Of a stretch of DNA of 64,000 bases, positions 43,753 to 52,193 are shown piece after piece. Both the position numbers and the translations under genes were made by a program. The notes below the pieces were generated by a model that was not told where the DNA came from, did no database searches, and saw only the letters and a list, made by a program, of their open reading frames with translations. The stretch is from contig NZ_CP030053.1 of assembly GCF_004114955.1 (NCBI RefSeq), positions 5,208,001-5,272,000 of the forward strand, written 5' to 3'. Within the stretch, counting starts at the first letter, position 1. Every line of letters starts with the position of its first letter. This stretch comes from Bradyrhizobium guangzhouense (GTDB lineage Bacteria; Pseudomonadota; Alphaproteobacteria; Rhizobiales; Xanthobacteraceae).

Positions 43753-44802
43753 ATGCACTCCTTGGCGGAAAGGGGCGTTCCTCTGGAGGAACGCCTAAAA
43801 ACCAATATCAGCGGCCTGTCCGATTGGGACGCGGCCCGCATTTTCCTGGAAGTCGTTCGATGCGGCAGTTTCCGCTCGGCGGCCGAACGCTTGTCGTTGT
43901 CGATCAACGCTGTCCGGCGCCGAATCGATGATTTCGAGCGCCAGACCGGCACGACGCTTTTTACCCGTGACGTCCACGGCACCCATCTGACCGATGAAGG
44001 CGCGATGGTGGTGTCCGCCGTCGAACGCATGGAGGCGGCGGCCTTCGACGTGCTGCGCACCAGCGATTCCGCCGCCAACGCCCTCACCGGCGAGGTCCGC
44101 GTCGCCGTCACCGAAGGATTGGGGACGTTCTGGCTCGCTCCGCGGCTGGTCGAATTCCAGCAGGCCTATCCGAATGTGCTGGTCGATTTGCATTGCGCGA
44201 TGCGGTCGGCCGACGTCAGCAGGCACGAGGCCGACGTCGCCATCCACCTGTCGCGGCCCTCGGCCCTCGACGTCAAGCTGGTGCGGCTCGGCCGCATGCA
44301 TCTGATGTTCTGGGCCTCCGAAAAATACCTTGAGAAATACGGCACGCCGCGCTCGGCCCACGAATTGGTCAAGCACCGCCTGGTGCTGCAATTCGCCGAC
44401 CAGCTCGCCGCCAAGGAAACCTTTGAGAGCTTCTTCCCGGGCGTTCAGGAACGTGACCTCCTGGTCATGAAGACCAACGTCTCAAGCGCCAACTACTGGG
44501 CGGTCGCGAACGGCGCCGGGATCGGTGTCTTCCCGAGTTATGCCATTGCGCTTGGCGGGAAGTTGATTCCACTGGAGGTCGAATTGAACCGACCGCTGGA
44601 TATCTGGTTGTCCTACCATCCCGGTAGCGGCCGGATTCCCCGCGTGCGGCACATGATTGACTGGCTGATCGATGCTTTCAATCCGGCTCGCTTCCCGTGG
44701 TTTAAGGAGGAATTCGTGCATCCGCATGAATTCAAGGACTCGTATATGGGCGAACCCCTGACCCAGCTCTTCGGGGGATTTTCAACCGAAGAACAAAGGT
44801 GA
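43753..44802 (+). CDS. LysR-family transcriptional regulator
   Basis: 349 aa, longer than the usual 300 because of a 20-residue N-terminal lead and a 30-residue C-terminal tail. Helix-turn-helix at about 28-85 (ARIFLEVVRCGSFRSAAERL, INAVRRRIDDFERQTG, GTHLTDEG); the periplasmic-binding-like effector domain follows (LTGEVRVAVTEGLGTFWLAP). GAAGGGA precedes ATG 43753. It ends eight bases before the XRE gene on the same strand, so the two regulators are likely one operon. Target unknown. Confidence 0.9.
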   Translation: MHSLAERGVPLEERLKTNISGLSDWDAARIFLEVVRCGSFRSAAERLSLSINAVRRRIDDFERQTGTTLFTRDVHGTHLTDEGAMVVSAVERMEAAAFDVLRTSDSAANALTGEVRVAVTEGLGTFWLAPRLVEFQQAYPNVLVDLHCAMRSADVSRHEADVAIHLSRPSALDVKLVRLGRMHLMFWASEKYLEKYGTPRSAHELVKHRLVLQFADQLAAKETFESFFPGVQERDLLVMKTNVSSANYWAVANGAGIGVFPSYAIALGGKLIPLEVELNRPLDIWLSYHPGSGRIPRVRHMIDWLIDAFNPARFPWFKEEFVHPHEFKDSYMGEPLTQLFGGFSTEEQR

Positions 44803-44810
44803 AAACTAAA

Positions 44811-45203
44811 ATGAAAGCAGCGGCGAAGAGAATGAAGCAGCGCAGTGCCGGCAAGCCGGACATCGAGCTTGGCAAGCGGATTCGCTTGCGGCGCGTCGAG
44901 ATGAAGATCTCGCAGGCTGAGCTCGGCGAAAAGCTCGGCGTGAGCTTCCAGCAGGTGCAGAAATACGAGAAGGGCGTCAATCGCGTCGGCGCGGCTCGGC
45001 TTCAGCAGATCGCCTCCGCCCTCGACGTGCCCGTGACCTTCTTCTATGACGGCGACAACAAGGCTCGCGAAGTCGAAAGCCTCCTGTTCCTGGATTCGGC
45101 TTTCAGCCTCCGCCTGCTGCGCGCCTACAGCAAGATCAAGGATCAGACGGTGCAGCGTCAGCTCGTCTCGCTGATGGAATCGATCGCAGCGAACGAAAGC
45201 TGA
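44811..45203 (+). CDS. XRE/Cro-type transcriptional regulator
   Basis: 130 aa. The helix-turn-helix (LGKRIRLRRVEMKISQAELG, LGVSFQQVQKYEKGVNRVG) is followed by SALDVPVTFFYDGDN and a helical C-terminus. Similar small rhizobial regulators (PraR/PhrR-like) act in surface and stress control. I use ATG 44811 with AAAGGTG ahead, eight bases after the LysR stop; a GTG at 44799 overlaps that stop. Followed by hairpins and a terminator. Confidence 0.85.
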   Translation: MKAAAKRMKQRSAGKPDIELGKRIRLRRVEMKISQAELGEKLGVSFQQVQKYEKGVNRVGAARLQQIASALDVPVTFFYDGDNKAREVESLLFLDSAFSLRLLRAYSKIKDQTVQRQLVSLMESIAANES

Positions 45204-45625
45204 GCCGACCTGCGGTCTGGCCTGCATGGCCGATGTTCAATCCGCCACGTCACGGGGGCGTGGCCGGATTGGACTGGACTGACGGACCCGATCTGACGGG
45301 ATCGGATCTGGCCTGCGCGCGGTCTGCGTGCGGTCACGGTTTTTCGGGGCGGCCTCGCCGCCCCATTTTTTCTGGCATTTTCATCGGCAATCGGCGGCCA
45401 TTGATCGCTGATTTCGCGAACCCGTGCCCAGCCTGCTGCGACCAAGTCGAGAGCCCCCGCGCTGAACGCGCGGGGGCCCGATGTGCCGCGCTTAATGGGA
45501 CCGCAACCCTGATGCCCTAGCGTGCCGCCGATTTCAGCGAATCGGCGCCAGGCCGCGTGGGCTGACGGGACGCGCCGATGCGAGCGCCCGTTGCGGGCCT
45601 CGTCCTCATGGGGAAAACCAGACAA
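45204..45625. other. Intergenic stretch rich in hairpins
   Basis: 422 bases without a convincing gene. On the plus strand: hairpin 45238-45271 (12-bp stem), 45288-45305 (CCGATC/GATCGG), terminator 45346-45371, hairpin 45453-45477 (10-bp stem CCCCCGCGC with GCGCGGGGG) and 45527-45546 (GCCGATT/AATCGGC). Confidence 0.6.
45346..45371 (+). terminator. Rho-independent terminator
   Basis: GGGGCGGC / GCCGCCCC eight-base stem, CTC loop, then ATTTTTTCT. It ends the LysR-XRE transcript about 140 bases after its last stop codon. Confidence 0.9.
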
Positions 45626-46981
45626 ATGTCGAAACGCCATGCCGTGATCATTGCCGTGAATCTGTTCGCGACGGGCCTGCTCGCCAGCGCGTCCGCGCAG
45701 TCCGAGACCACGGGCCAGGCCGGCCCCAAACCTGCCGCCCCGTCCGGTGCAGTGCCGGCAACCGCCAACCCGGCTCATGCCGCCGCGCCGAAAGCCGCAG
45801 TCGCCCCGGCGTCGACCGCCGAGAGCCGCTCCGCCGCGGCGCTCGCGCTGACGCATGAGCCGACCTTTGACGAGGGCACCGCCCAGCGTATCAAGGACGC
45901 GGCGCTGAGCTATTCCGACCTCGCAGTGCGCGGCGGCTGGCCGACGATCCCCGCGGACGCCAAATTCGCGCTCGGCGTCCGGGGCGCCAATGACGATCTC
46001 CTGCGCAAACGACTGATCCTCACCGGTGACCTCGCGGCCGACAAGGCGAGCGGCGCCTTCGACCAGGATCTGGCGGACGGCGTGAAACGCTTCCAGGCCC
46101 GCCACGGTCTTGCGCCGACCGGCCTGATGACGCCGCGTACGCTCGCGGCGATGAACGTCCCCGTGCAGAAGCGCATCCGCCAGCTCGAGGCCTCGCTCGA
46201 GCGGCTCGAGAACACGAATTTCTCCTTCGGCCCGCGCTATGTCGTGGTCAACATTCCCGCTGCCTTTGCCGAAGCGGTCGAGAACGACGTCGTGGTGCGC
46301 CGCTATCGCGTCATCGTCGGCAAGACCGAAAAACCCTCGCCGACGCTGACGGCCCAGATCACCGGCGTAGTGCTCAACCCGACCTGGACGGTGCCGTCCT
46401 CGATCGCCAAGACCGAGATCTCCGCGCATATGCGCAAGGACCCGACCTACCTGTCGCGCATGCACATGGAGGTGCTCGACGCCCACGACAATCCGATCGA
46501 TCCGCATTCGGTCGACTGGTCGGGCACGCACACGCCGAACTTCACGGTGCGCCAGCAGAACGGCAGCTTCAACGCGCTCGGCGCGGTGAAGATCGACATG
46601 CCGAACTCCTATTCGGTCTACATGCACGACACCAACCAGCGCAGCCTGTTCAGCGACGACTACCGCTTCGATTCCCACGGCTGCTCCCGCGTCGACAATG
46701 TGCGCGATCTCGCCGCCTGGCTGCTCAAGGACCAGCCGACATGGACCCGCGCCGCGATTGACGCGGAGATCGCCACCGGCCAGCACCAGGAAGTCGCCAT
46801 GGCCAGGAAGGTGCCGGTGGCCTGGGTCTATCTCACGGCCTGGATGACGAAGGACCAGACCATCCAGTTCCGCAGCGACGTCTATAACCAGGACGAGCAG
46901 CTGCTGGAAGCGACCGCGGAAGAGGCGGCGTTCTTCAGCAATGCCGGCAACCATCCGCTGACCGCGCATATGGCGCAGTAG
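45626..46981 (+). CDS. L,D-transpeptidase (YkuD/ErfK-type)
   Basis: 451 aa periplasmic peptidoglycan cross-linking enzyme. Signal peptide from SKRHAVIIAVNLFATGLLAS with cleavage near ASA, then an Ala/Pro-rich linker (about 20-75), a PG_binding_1 domain (GVKRFQARHGLAPTGLMTPR) and the YkuD catalytic domain (about 205-410) with active site SVYMHDTNQRS and the Cys motif DSHGCSRVDNV (His, Gly, Cys, Arg). Length fits the YcbB-like class. I start at ATG 45626 (GGGGAAAA ahead); ATG 45608 and 45578 are in frame. A long hairpin follows the stop. Confidence 0.92.
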   Translation: MSKRHAVIIAVNLFATGLLASASAQSETTGQAGPKPAAPSGAVPATANPAHAAAPKAAVAPASTAESRSAAALALTHEPTFDEGTAQRIKDAALSYSDLAVRGGWPTIPADAKFALGVRGANDDLLRKRLILTGDLAADKASGAFDQDLADGVKRFQARHGLAPTGLMTPRTLAAMNVPVQKRIRQLEASLERLENTNFSFGPRYVVVNIPAAFAEAVENDVVVRRYRVIVGKTEKPSPTLTAQITGVVLNPTWTVPSSIAKTEISAHMRKDPTYLSRMHMEVLDAHDNPIDPHSVDWSGTHTPNFTVRQQNGSFNALGAVKIDMPNSYSVYMHDTNQRSLFSDDYRFDSHGCSRVDNVRDLAAWLLKDQPTWTRAAIDAEIATGQHQEVAMARKVPVAWVYLTAWMTKDQTIQFRSDVYNQDEQLLEATAEEAAFFSNAGNHPLTAHMAQ

Positions 46982-46986
46982 GCATG

Positions 46987-47033
46987 CAATCGCAGCACGG
47001 GCGGATGCGGATTCCCCTGCCCTGCTGCGATTG
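46987..47033. terminator. Hairpin after the L,D-transpeptidase gene
   Basis: CAATCGCAGCA / TGCTGCGATTG eleven-base stem, extended by GGGC/GCCC beyond a one-base bulge. No T-run follows, so termination strength is uncertain. Confidence 0.6.
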
Positions 47034-47090
47034 ACCCGGGCCTCGGCCTGACAGCACATTGCGCCTCGCCAAACGACAAGCGAGCGCGCG

Positions 47091-47863
47091 ATGCCTGATC
47101 TGTCCCAACACACTCCCTACGCCGACGGCAAGATCCTCAAGCAGGTGACCGACGGCGTCGGAATCATCACCTTCAACAATCCCGATAAGCGCAACGCGAT
47201 GTCGCTGGAGATGTGGGAGGGATTTGGCGAGGCGCTGACGGCGTTGCGCGACGACGATACGGTGCGCGTCGTGATCCTGCGCGGAGCCGGCGGCAAGGCG
47301 TTCGTGTCGGGTGCCGACATCAGCCAGTTCGAGAAGGTCAGGCACAATGCGGCGGCGTCCGAGGAATACGGCAAACGCAGCGCCGCCCAGCGCGCGCTGC
47401 TCGCCGACTACCCCAAGCCGACGATTGCCTGCATCCAGGGCTTCTGCCTCGGCGGCGGCATGCAGGTCGCGATGCTCGCCGACATCCGCATCGCCGCGCC
47501 TATGGCTATGACGGCTTGAAGCACCTGGTGTCGCTGGTTGGCCCGTCCTGGGCGCGGCTTTTGATGTACACCGGCATGCGCATCGATTCCACCGAGGCGC
47601 TGCGCATCGGCCTCGTCGAACGCGTGATCCCTGACGACCAGCTCTGGGGCGAGACCATGGCCATCGCGCTGACGATTTCGCAGAACGCGCCGCTTGCGAT
47701 CAAGGCCGCCAAGATCACCATCGCCGAGGTGCTGAAAGACGAAAGCGCACGCGACATCGGCGCGATCAAGGCGATCGGCGCCGCCTGCATGGACAGCGCC
47801 GATTTCCGCGAAGGCCGCCAGGCCTTCATGGAAAAGCGCAAGCCACAGTTCCAGGGGAAGTGA
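47091..47863 (+). pseudogene. Enoyl-CoA hydratase, broken by an internal deletion
   Basis: The first frame runs from MPDLSQHTPYADG through the oxyanion-hole parts FVSGADISQFEK and CIQGFCLGGGMQ to IRIAA, then reads PMAMTA and stops at 47519. The normal protein continues in another frame as YGYDGLKHLVSLVGPSW to QFQGK (47863). Homologues have about 15 residues (of the type SQFGIPAARLG) between IAA and YGYDG; the frames fit loss of about 43 bases near 47500. That piece holds catalytic residues, so the product should be inactive. Without the gap it would be a typical 270-aa hydratase. Confidence 0.82.
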
Positions 47864-47900
47864 TCGCTCGGGTCGTTAAGAGCGCACCATTCTCGCCTCC

Positions 47901-47986
47901 GTCATTGCGAGGAGCCCTTGCGACGAAGCAATCCAGAACCCTTCCGCAGAGAAGATCCTGGATTGCTTCGCTGCGCTCGCAATGAC
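47901..47986. repeat. Inverted repeat GTCATTGCGAG...CTCGCAATGAC, copy 3
   Basis: Outer arms GTCATTGCGAGGAGC and GCTCGCAATGAC, inner GAAGCAATCCAG / CTGGATTGCTTC. It lies after the broken hydratase gene. Confidence 0.9.
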
Positions 47987-48127
47987 GAGGTGGAGAGATC
48001 ATGCGCACAAGGAACTCCAACCAACCTGAACTTTCATTCAGGAAGATTAAATTCCTCGGCCGGTTGGCCGCGATAGCAACCAGTCGATCCACCAAAAGTT
48101 CTCCCGCCACCAACGAGGGAGATCGCG

Positions 48128-48406
48128 ATGAAACTCAAACTTGCCGTTCTTGGTCTGGCTGCGCTCGGCAGCGTCGCGCTGGCGTCGGGACAAGCGCTGG
48201 CGGCGATGCCGAACGGCATTCCGCAGGCCGATCAGGTCGCCGGCGGTCCGGCCGCGCATGTCGATCAGGTACGCATGGTCTGCAACGCCTGGGGCCGCTG
48301 CTGGTGGCGTCCGAACTATTACGGCGCCTATGGCTATTACGGCCCGCGCCGGTTTTACGGTGCGCGTCCGTGGGGCTGGGGCCATCGCCACTGGCGCCGC
48401 TGGTAA
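48128..48406 (+). CDS. Small secreted Gly/Tyr/Trp/Arg-rich protein
   Basis: 92 aa. Signal peptide KLKLAVLGLAALGSVALASG with cleavage near ALA-AMPNG; the mature part has QVRMVCNAWGRCWWRPNYYG with two cysteines, then a tail rich in Tyr, Gly, Arg and Trp. Similar short envelope proteins are common in Bradyrhizobium and have no assigned role. GAGGGAGA precedes the ATG. A clean terminator follows eight bases after the stop. Confidence 0.85.
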   Translation: MKLKLAVLGLAALGSVALASGQALAAMPNGIPQADQVAGGPAAHVDQVRMVCNAWGRCWWRPNYYGAYGYYGPRRFYGARPWGWGHRHWRRW

Positions 48407-48414
48407 ATGACGAA

Positions 48415-48435
48415 GGGGCCGCAAGGCCCCTTTTT
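48415..48435 (+). terminator. Rho-independent terminator
   Basis: GGGGCC / GGCCCC stem with GCAA loop followed by TTTTT. Ends the small secreted-protein transcript. Confidence 0.9.
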
Positions 48436-48448
48436 CCGATCGCCCTTG

Positions 48449-49528
48449 CTATAGCGCGCCCAGCACCGCCTTCGTGATATCAGCCGTGCCGTTGCTGCCG
48501 CCGAACTCCATCGGCTTGAGACCGCCGGCATAGACCTGATCCACCGCGCGCTCGATTCGTTCGCCGGCTTCCACCGCGCTCTCGATACCGTGCTTGTCGG
48601 CGAGCCAGTCCAGCATCATCGCCGCCGACAGGATCATGCCGGTGGGATTGGCCTTGCCCTGCCCCATGATGTCGGGCGCCGTGCCGTGGCAGGGCTGGAA
48701 TACCGCGTATTTGTCGCCGATGTCGGCCGACGGCGCCATGCCGAGGCCGCCGATCAGGCTCGCGGTGATGTCGGAGACGATGTCGCCGAACATGTTCTCC
48801 ATCACCATCACGTCGAAATCCCAGGGACGCTTGACCAGCATCGCCGCACAGGCATCGACATAGAGCCGATCGGTCGTCACGTCAGGATGCTTCTTGGCGA
48901 TCTCGTCGAAGATACCGCGGAAGAACGCAAAGGCCTTGAACACGTTCGCCTTGTCGACACAGGCGAGGCTTCCCGGCCTGCCACGCGCCTTGCGCCGCTC
49001 GGCCAGCCGAAACGAGAACTCGAACAGCCGCTCGGACGTCCGGCGCGTGATCACCATGGTCTCGCGCGCATCGTCATGCGTAACGACGCCCTTGCCCATC
49101 GAGGCGAACAGACCCTCGGTGGACTCGCGGATCACGACGAGATCGATGCCCCGCTTGTCGGCACCGACGATCGGGCTCGGCACGCCCGGGATCAGGCGTG
49201 CGGGCCGCACGCCGGCATAGAGATCGAAGATGAAGCGCAGCTCGATCTGCGGCGCGATCTCGGTATTGTCAGGATAGCGCACCGACGGCAGGCCGCAGGC
49301 CCCGAGCAGGATGGCGTCGGCCTCCTCGCACAGCTTGATGGTCGTATCGGGCATCGACTTGCCGGTGGCGAGATAATTGTTGGCGCCGGCGGGCGCCTCG
49401 GTGAAGCGGAAGCTGAGGCCCGACTTCGTCTCGATCTTGCGCAGCACCTCGAGTGCGGGCGCCATGACTTCGGGACCGATGCCGTCACCGGCGAGCACGG
49501 CAATGTGGAAGGCGTTGTTTGCGGACAT
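48449..49528 (-). CDS. Isocitrate/isopropylmalate dehydrogenase family protein
   Basis: 359 aa NAD-dependent beta-decarboxylating hydroxyacid dehydrogenase. AVLAGDGIGPEVMAPALEVL at the start; substrate-contacting arginines in ELRFIFDLYAGVRPARL; IRESTEGLFASMG; catalytic Lys in ACVDKANVFK and metal-binding acids in MENMFGDIVSDITASLIGGL; CHGTAPDIMGQGKANPTGMI. Residues around RESTEGLF fit the tartrate/isopropylmalate-like branch better than true isocitrate dehydrogenase; leucine genes are not nearby, so malate- or tartrate-type substrates are plausible. Confidence 0.87.
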   Translation of the reverse strand: MSANNAFHIAVLAGDGIGPEVMAPALEVLRKIETKSGLSFRFTEAPAGANNYLATGKSMPDTTIKLCEEADAILLGACGLPSVRYPDNTEIAPQIELRFIFDLYAGVRPARLIPGVPSPIVGADKRGIDLVVIRESTEGLFASMGKGVVTHDDARETMVITRRTSERLFEFSFRLAERRKARGRPGSLACVDKANVFKAFAFFRGIFDEIAKKHPDVTTDRLYVDACAAMLVKRPWDFDVMVMENMFGDIVSDITASLIGGLGMAPSADIGDKYAVFQPCHGTAPDIMGQGKANPTGMILSAAMMLDWLADKHGIESAVEAGERIERAVDQVYAGGLKPMEFGGSNGTADITKAVLGAL

Positions 49529-49561
49529 TCAGAAGCCTCAAGGAAGGGAGTCAGCCACGTC

Positions 49562-49638
49562 GTCGTTGCGAGCGCAGCAAAGCAATCCAGAACTATTTGC
49601 GGAGACAATCTGGATTGCTTCGCTGCGCTCGCAATGAC
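49562..49638. repeat. Inverted repeat GTCGTTGCGAG...CTCGCAATGAC, copy 4
   Basis: Outer arms GTCGTTGCGAGCGCAGC and GCTGCGCTCGCAATGAC, inner AAAGCAATCCAGA / TCTGGATTGCTT. It lies between the dehydrogenase pair at 48449 and 49656. Confidence 0.9.
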
Positions 49639-49655
49639 GGTTGAGAGAGTCGTTA

Positions 49656-50723
49656 CTATGGCGTCAGCACCGTGCGCCCGACCACCGCGCCCTGCTGCAA
49701 CTGCACCAGCGCGTCGTTGGCCTTGCTGAGCGGCGCCGTCGTTACCGGGATCGGCGGGATCTTCTTGGCCCGCACGAGGTCGAGCAGCTCCTGCGTCTCG
49801 CGCAGGTTGCCGACATAGCTGCCCTGGATCGTCACGGCCTTGATCGGAATCAGCGGCAGCGCCCAGGTCGCGCCGCCGCCGAACAGACCGACGATGACGA
49901 GCTTGCCGCCCTTGGTGAGGCAGTCGAAGCCGAGCTGAGTCGTTGCGGCATTGCCGACGAGGTCGATCACGGCGCGGATCGGGCCGCCCGCCTTCTTGGC
50001 CAACTGCTCCAGCGCATCCGGGGCCTTGGGATCGACCGTTGCGAGCGCGCCGGCCTTCTCGGCGGCTTCGCGTTTCCTGGCGTCGATGTCGACCATGATC
50101 GCGCCCTTGCCGCCCATCGCCTTCAGCAGCGACAGCGCCATCAGGCCAAGGCCGCCGGCGCCGAACATCACGATCGGTGTGTCAAAATGCTGCTCGACCT
50201 TCTTCAGCGCGCTGAAGGTGGTGACGCCCGAGCAGGCATAGGGCGCAGCCGAAGCAGGATCGAGCCCCTTCAGGTTGAGCAGATAGCGCGGATGCGGCAC
50301 CAGCATGTGATCGGAATAGCCGCCGTCGCAATAGACGCCGAGCGAGCGCGGCGTCAGGCACATGTTCTCGTCGCCGGCGAGGCACGTCGCACACTTGCCG
50401 CAGCCGATCCAGGGATAGACCAGGCCGACATCGCCAAGCCTGAGATCGCCCTGGTCGGTCGGCTTCACGTCGGGGCCGAACGCCAGGACTTCGCCGACGG
50501 TCTCGTGGCCCATGGTCAGCGGCAGATTGATGCCGCGGTCTTTCAGCGACAGCGGCTTGCGGCCATGGCCGAGATCGTAGCCGCCCTCCCAGATGTGGAG
50601 GTCGCTGTGGCAGACGCCGGCGGCCTTGACCTTGATCAGCACCTGCGTGCCCGTGGGCTGCGGCGTCGCCTCGTCGAACTCCTGCAGCGGCGCCTTGAAA
50701 TCGGCGACCTTGAAACTCTTCAT
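49656..50723 (-). CDS. Zinc-dependent alcohol dehydrogenase
   Basis: 355 aa medium-chain dehydrogenase. Catalytic zinc ligands in AAGVCHSDLHIWEGG and TMGHETVGEV; the structural-zinc cysteines in WIGCGKCATCLAGDENMC; Rossmann motif VMFGAGGLGLMALSLLKAMGG. NAD(H)-dependent oxidation of an alcohol or the reverse. All key residues are intact, unlike the frameshifted relative at 22128. GGGAGAA precedes the ATG at 50723. Confidence 0.92.
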   Translation of the reverse strand: MKSFKVADFKAPLQEFDEATPQPTGTQVLIKVKAAGVCHSDLHIWEGGYDLGHGRKPLSLKDRGINLPLTMGHETVGEVLAFGPDVKPTDQGDLRLGDVGLVYPWIGCGKCATCLAGDENMCLTPRSLGVYCDGGYSDHMLVPHPRYLLNLKGLDPASAAPYACSGVTTFSALKKVEQHFDTPIVMFGAGGLGLMALSLLKAMGGKGAIMVDIDARKREAAEKAGALATVDPKAPDALEQLAKKAGGPIRAVIDLVGNAATTQLGFDCLTKGGKLVIVGLFGGGATWALPLIPIKAVTIQGSYVGNLRETQELLDLVRAKKIPPIPVTTAPLSKANDALVQLQQGAVVGRTVLTP

Positions 50724-50798
50724 GGCGTTCTCCCGGCATGCTTGTTGCCACGCCACCATGCCATGGGCGGCGGGGCGAGACAAACGCGAGACCGGCCT

Positions 50799-51995
50799 TC
50801 AGCCTTGCGCAACGGTTCTGCCTGACGGAATTGTCGCATCATTGGGGATGCCAATCTCGTTGCGAAGTTCGTCCGTATGCTCGCCAAGCGCCGCGATCGT
50901 CTTGCTCGGCCTCGTGTCGGCGCCCGTCATCCGGAAGGGCAGATTAAGGACCTTGAACGAGCCGCCGCCATCCTCCACGGACGAAAGCGCCTGCCGGTGC
51001 GCGAGCTGCGGATCATCGAGGGCTTCCTTGATGCTGCGATAGGCCGAGGCCGGCACGCCGGCGGCGCTCAAGGCCACGAGGCATGCATCCGTCGTAAGCC
51101 GCTTCGACCAGGTCTCAACGGCATCCATCATGTCGGCCCAATGCTCGCGCCGCGGGGCATAAGACGAGAAGCGCGGATCGGATATCCATTCGGGGCGGCC
51201 GATCACGCCCATCAAAGCCTGAAAGATCTTCTCGCTGGCCACCGTGATCATGACGTAACCATTGGCCGTCTCGGTCGGGCCGAACATCGGCCGCGGCGGC
51301 GCCTTGATCGAAAATTGCGAGCTCTGCAATTCGATGACCGTCAGCGTGAGCATCGACTCCAGCATGGAGACATCGATGTGCTGGCCGAGCCCGGTCACGC
51401 TGCGCTGATAGAGCGCAGATGCGATCGCGCCGAAACCGTAGGTGCCGGTGACGACATCGGCATGGTAGATGCCGCAATAGTCCGGCCTGTTGCGGCCGGG
51501 CTGGTAGGCAAGATGCGCCATGTCGTAGCCGGAGGCCGCATGGATCACCGGTGCGTAGGCCGGCAGCTCGGCGGAGGGACCGGTCTGGCCGTAACCCGAG
51601 ATCGAGCAGTAGATCAGCCTGGGATTGACCGGGCGGAGGCTGTCATCGTCAAGCCGCAGCCGGCGCATCACGCCCGGACGAAAATTCTCGACCAGGATGT
51701 CTGCGGTCGCGACCAGACGCCGCACCGCCTCCCGTCCGTCCTCGGATTTGAGGTCGAGCACCACGCTCTTCTTGCCGACATTGAGCTGGCCGAACACGGT
51801 GCTGTGGCCGTTGCGCAGCGGCGGCCGCGTCCGCATCGTCTCGCCCTCGTCGGTCTCGATCTTGATGACCTCGGCACCCATGTCGGCCAGCATCCGCGCG
51901 CAATGGGGACCGGCGATGGTGGTCGAAAAATCCAGGACCCTGAGCCCTGCGAAGGCCTTTGTCGTCGTCCCCTCATGCTTATCTGCTAGCTGCAT
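50799..51995 (-). CDS. CoA-transferase, CaiB/BaiF family (class III)
   Basis: 398 aa. VLDFSTTIAGPHCARMLADM at the start; KIETDEGETMRTRP; NVGKKSVVLDLKSEDGREAV; catalytic Asp in the segment around GIYHADVVTGTYG; YCSISGYGQTGPSAELPAYA. It moves CoA between carboxylic acids; the acid pair is unknown. I start at ATG 51995 with AGGGG ahead; the frame is open further up (52187) but that part is non-coding in appearance. Confidence 0.88.
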   Translation of the reverse strand: MQLADKHEGTTTKAFAGLRVLDFSTTIAGPHCARMLADMGAEVIKIETDEGETMRTRPPLRNGHSTVFGQLNVGKKSVVLDLKSEDGREAVRRLVATADILVENFRPGVMRRLRLDDDSLRPVNPRLIYCSISGYGQTGPSAELPAYAPVIHAASGYDMAHLAYQPGRNRPDYCGIYHADVVTGTYGFGAIASALYQRSVTGLGQHIDVSMLESMLTLTVIELQSSQFSIKAPPRPMFGPTETANGYVMITVASEKIFQALMGVIGRPEWISDPRFSSYAPRREHWADMMDAVETWSKRLTTDACLVALSAAGVPASAYRSIKEALDDPQLAHRQALSSVEDGGGSFKVLNLPFRMTGADTRPSKTIAALGEHTDELRNEIGIPNDATIPSGRTVAQG

Positions 51996-52193
51996 GCGTG
52001 CCCCTGCCGAGTCCTCGAGTCCATTAGGAACTATCGTTCTTCTCTCTTGTTGGTGCGCCGACCCTAGATGGCGGCGCCTGAGTAGGAAAGTCTTTACCGA
52101 ACAGGTGCGTCTCGCGGGGGGCTTGAGATTACCAGGGGTAACTGGACCCGATCTTGCATAGCAGCAATCGGGATCGGAAGAGGGCATCAGTTC

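Noticed and set aside
43495..43758. 87-aa minus-strand frame before the LysR gene
   Set aside because: No ribosome-binding site, odd composition (TTTTTGWGT, clustered Cys) and overlap with the LysR start region.
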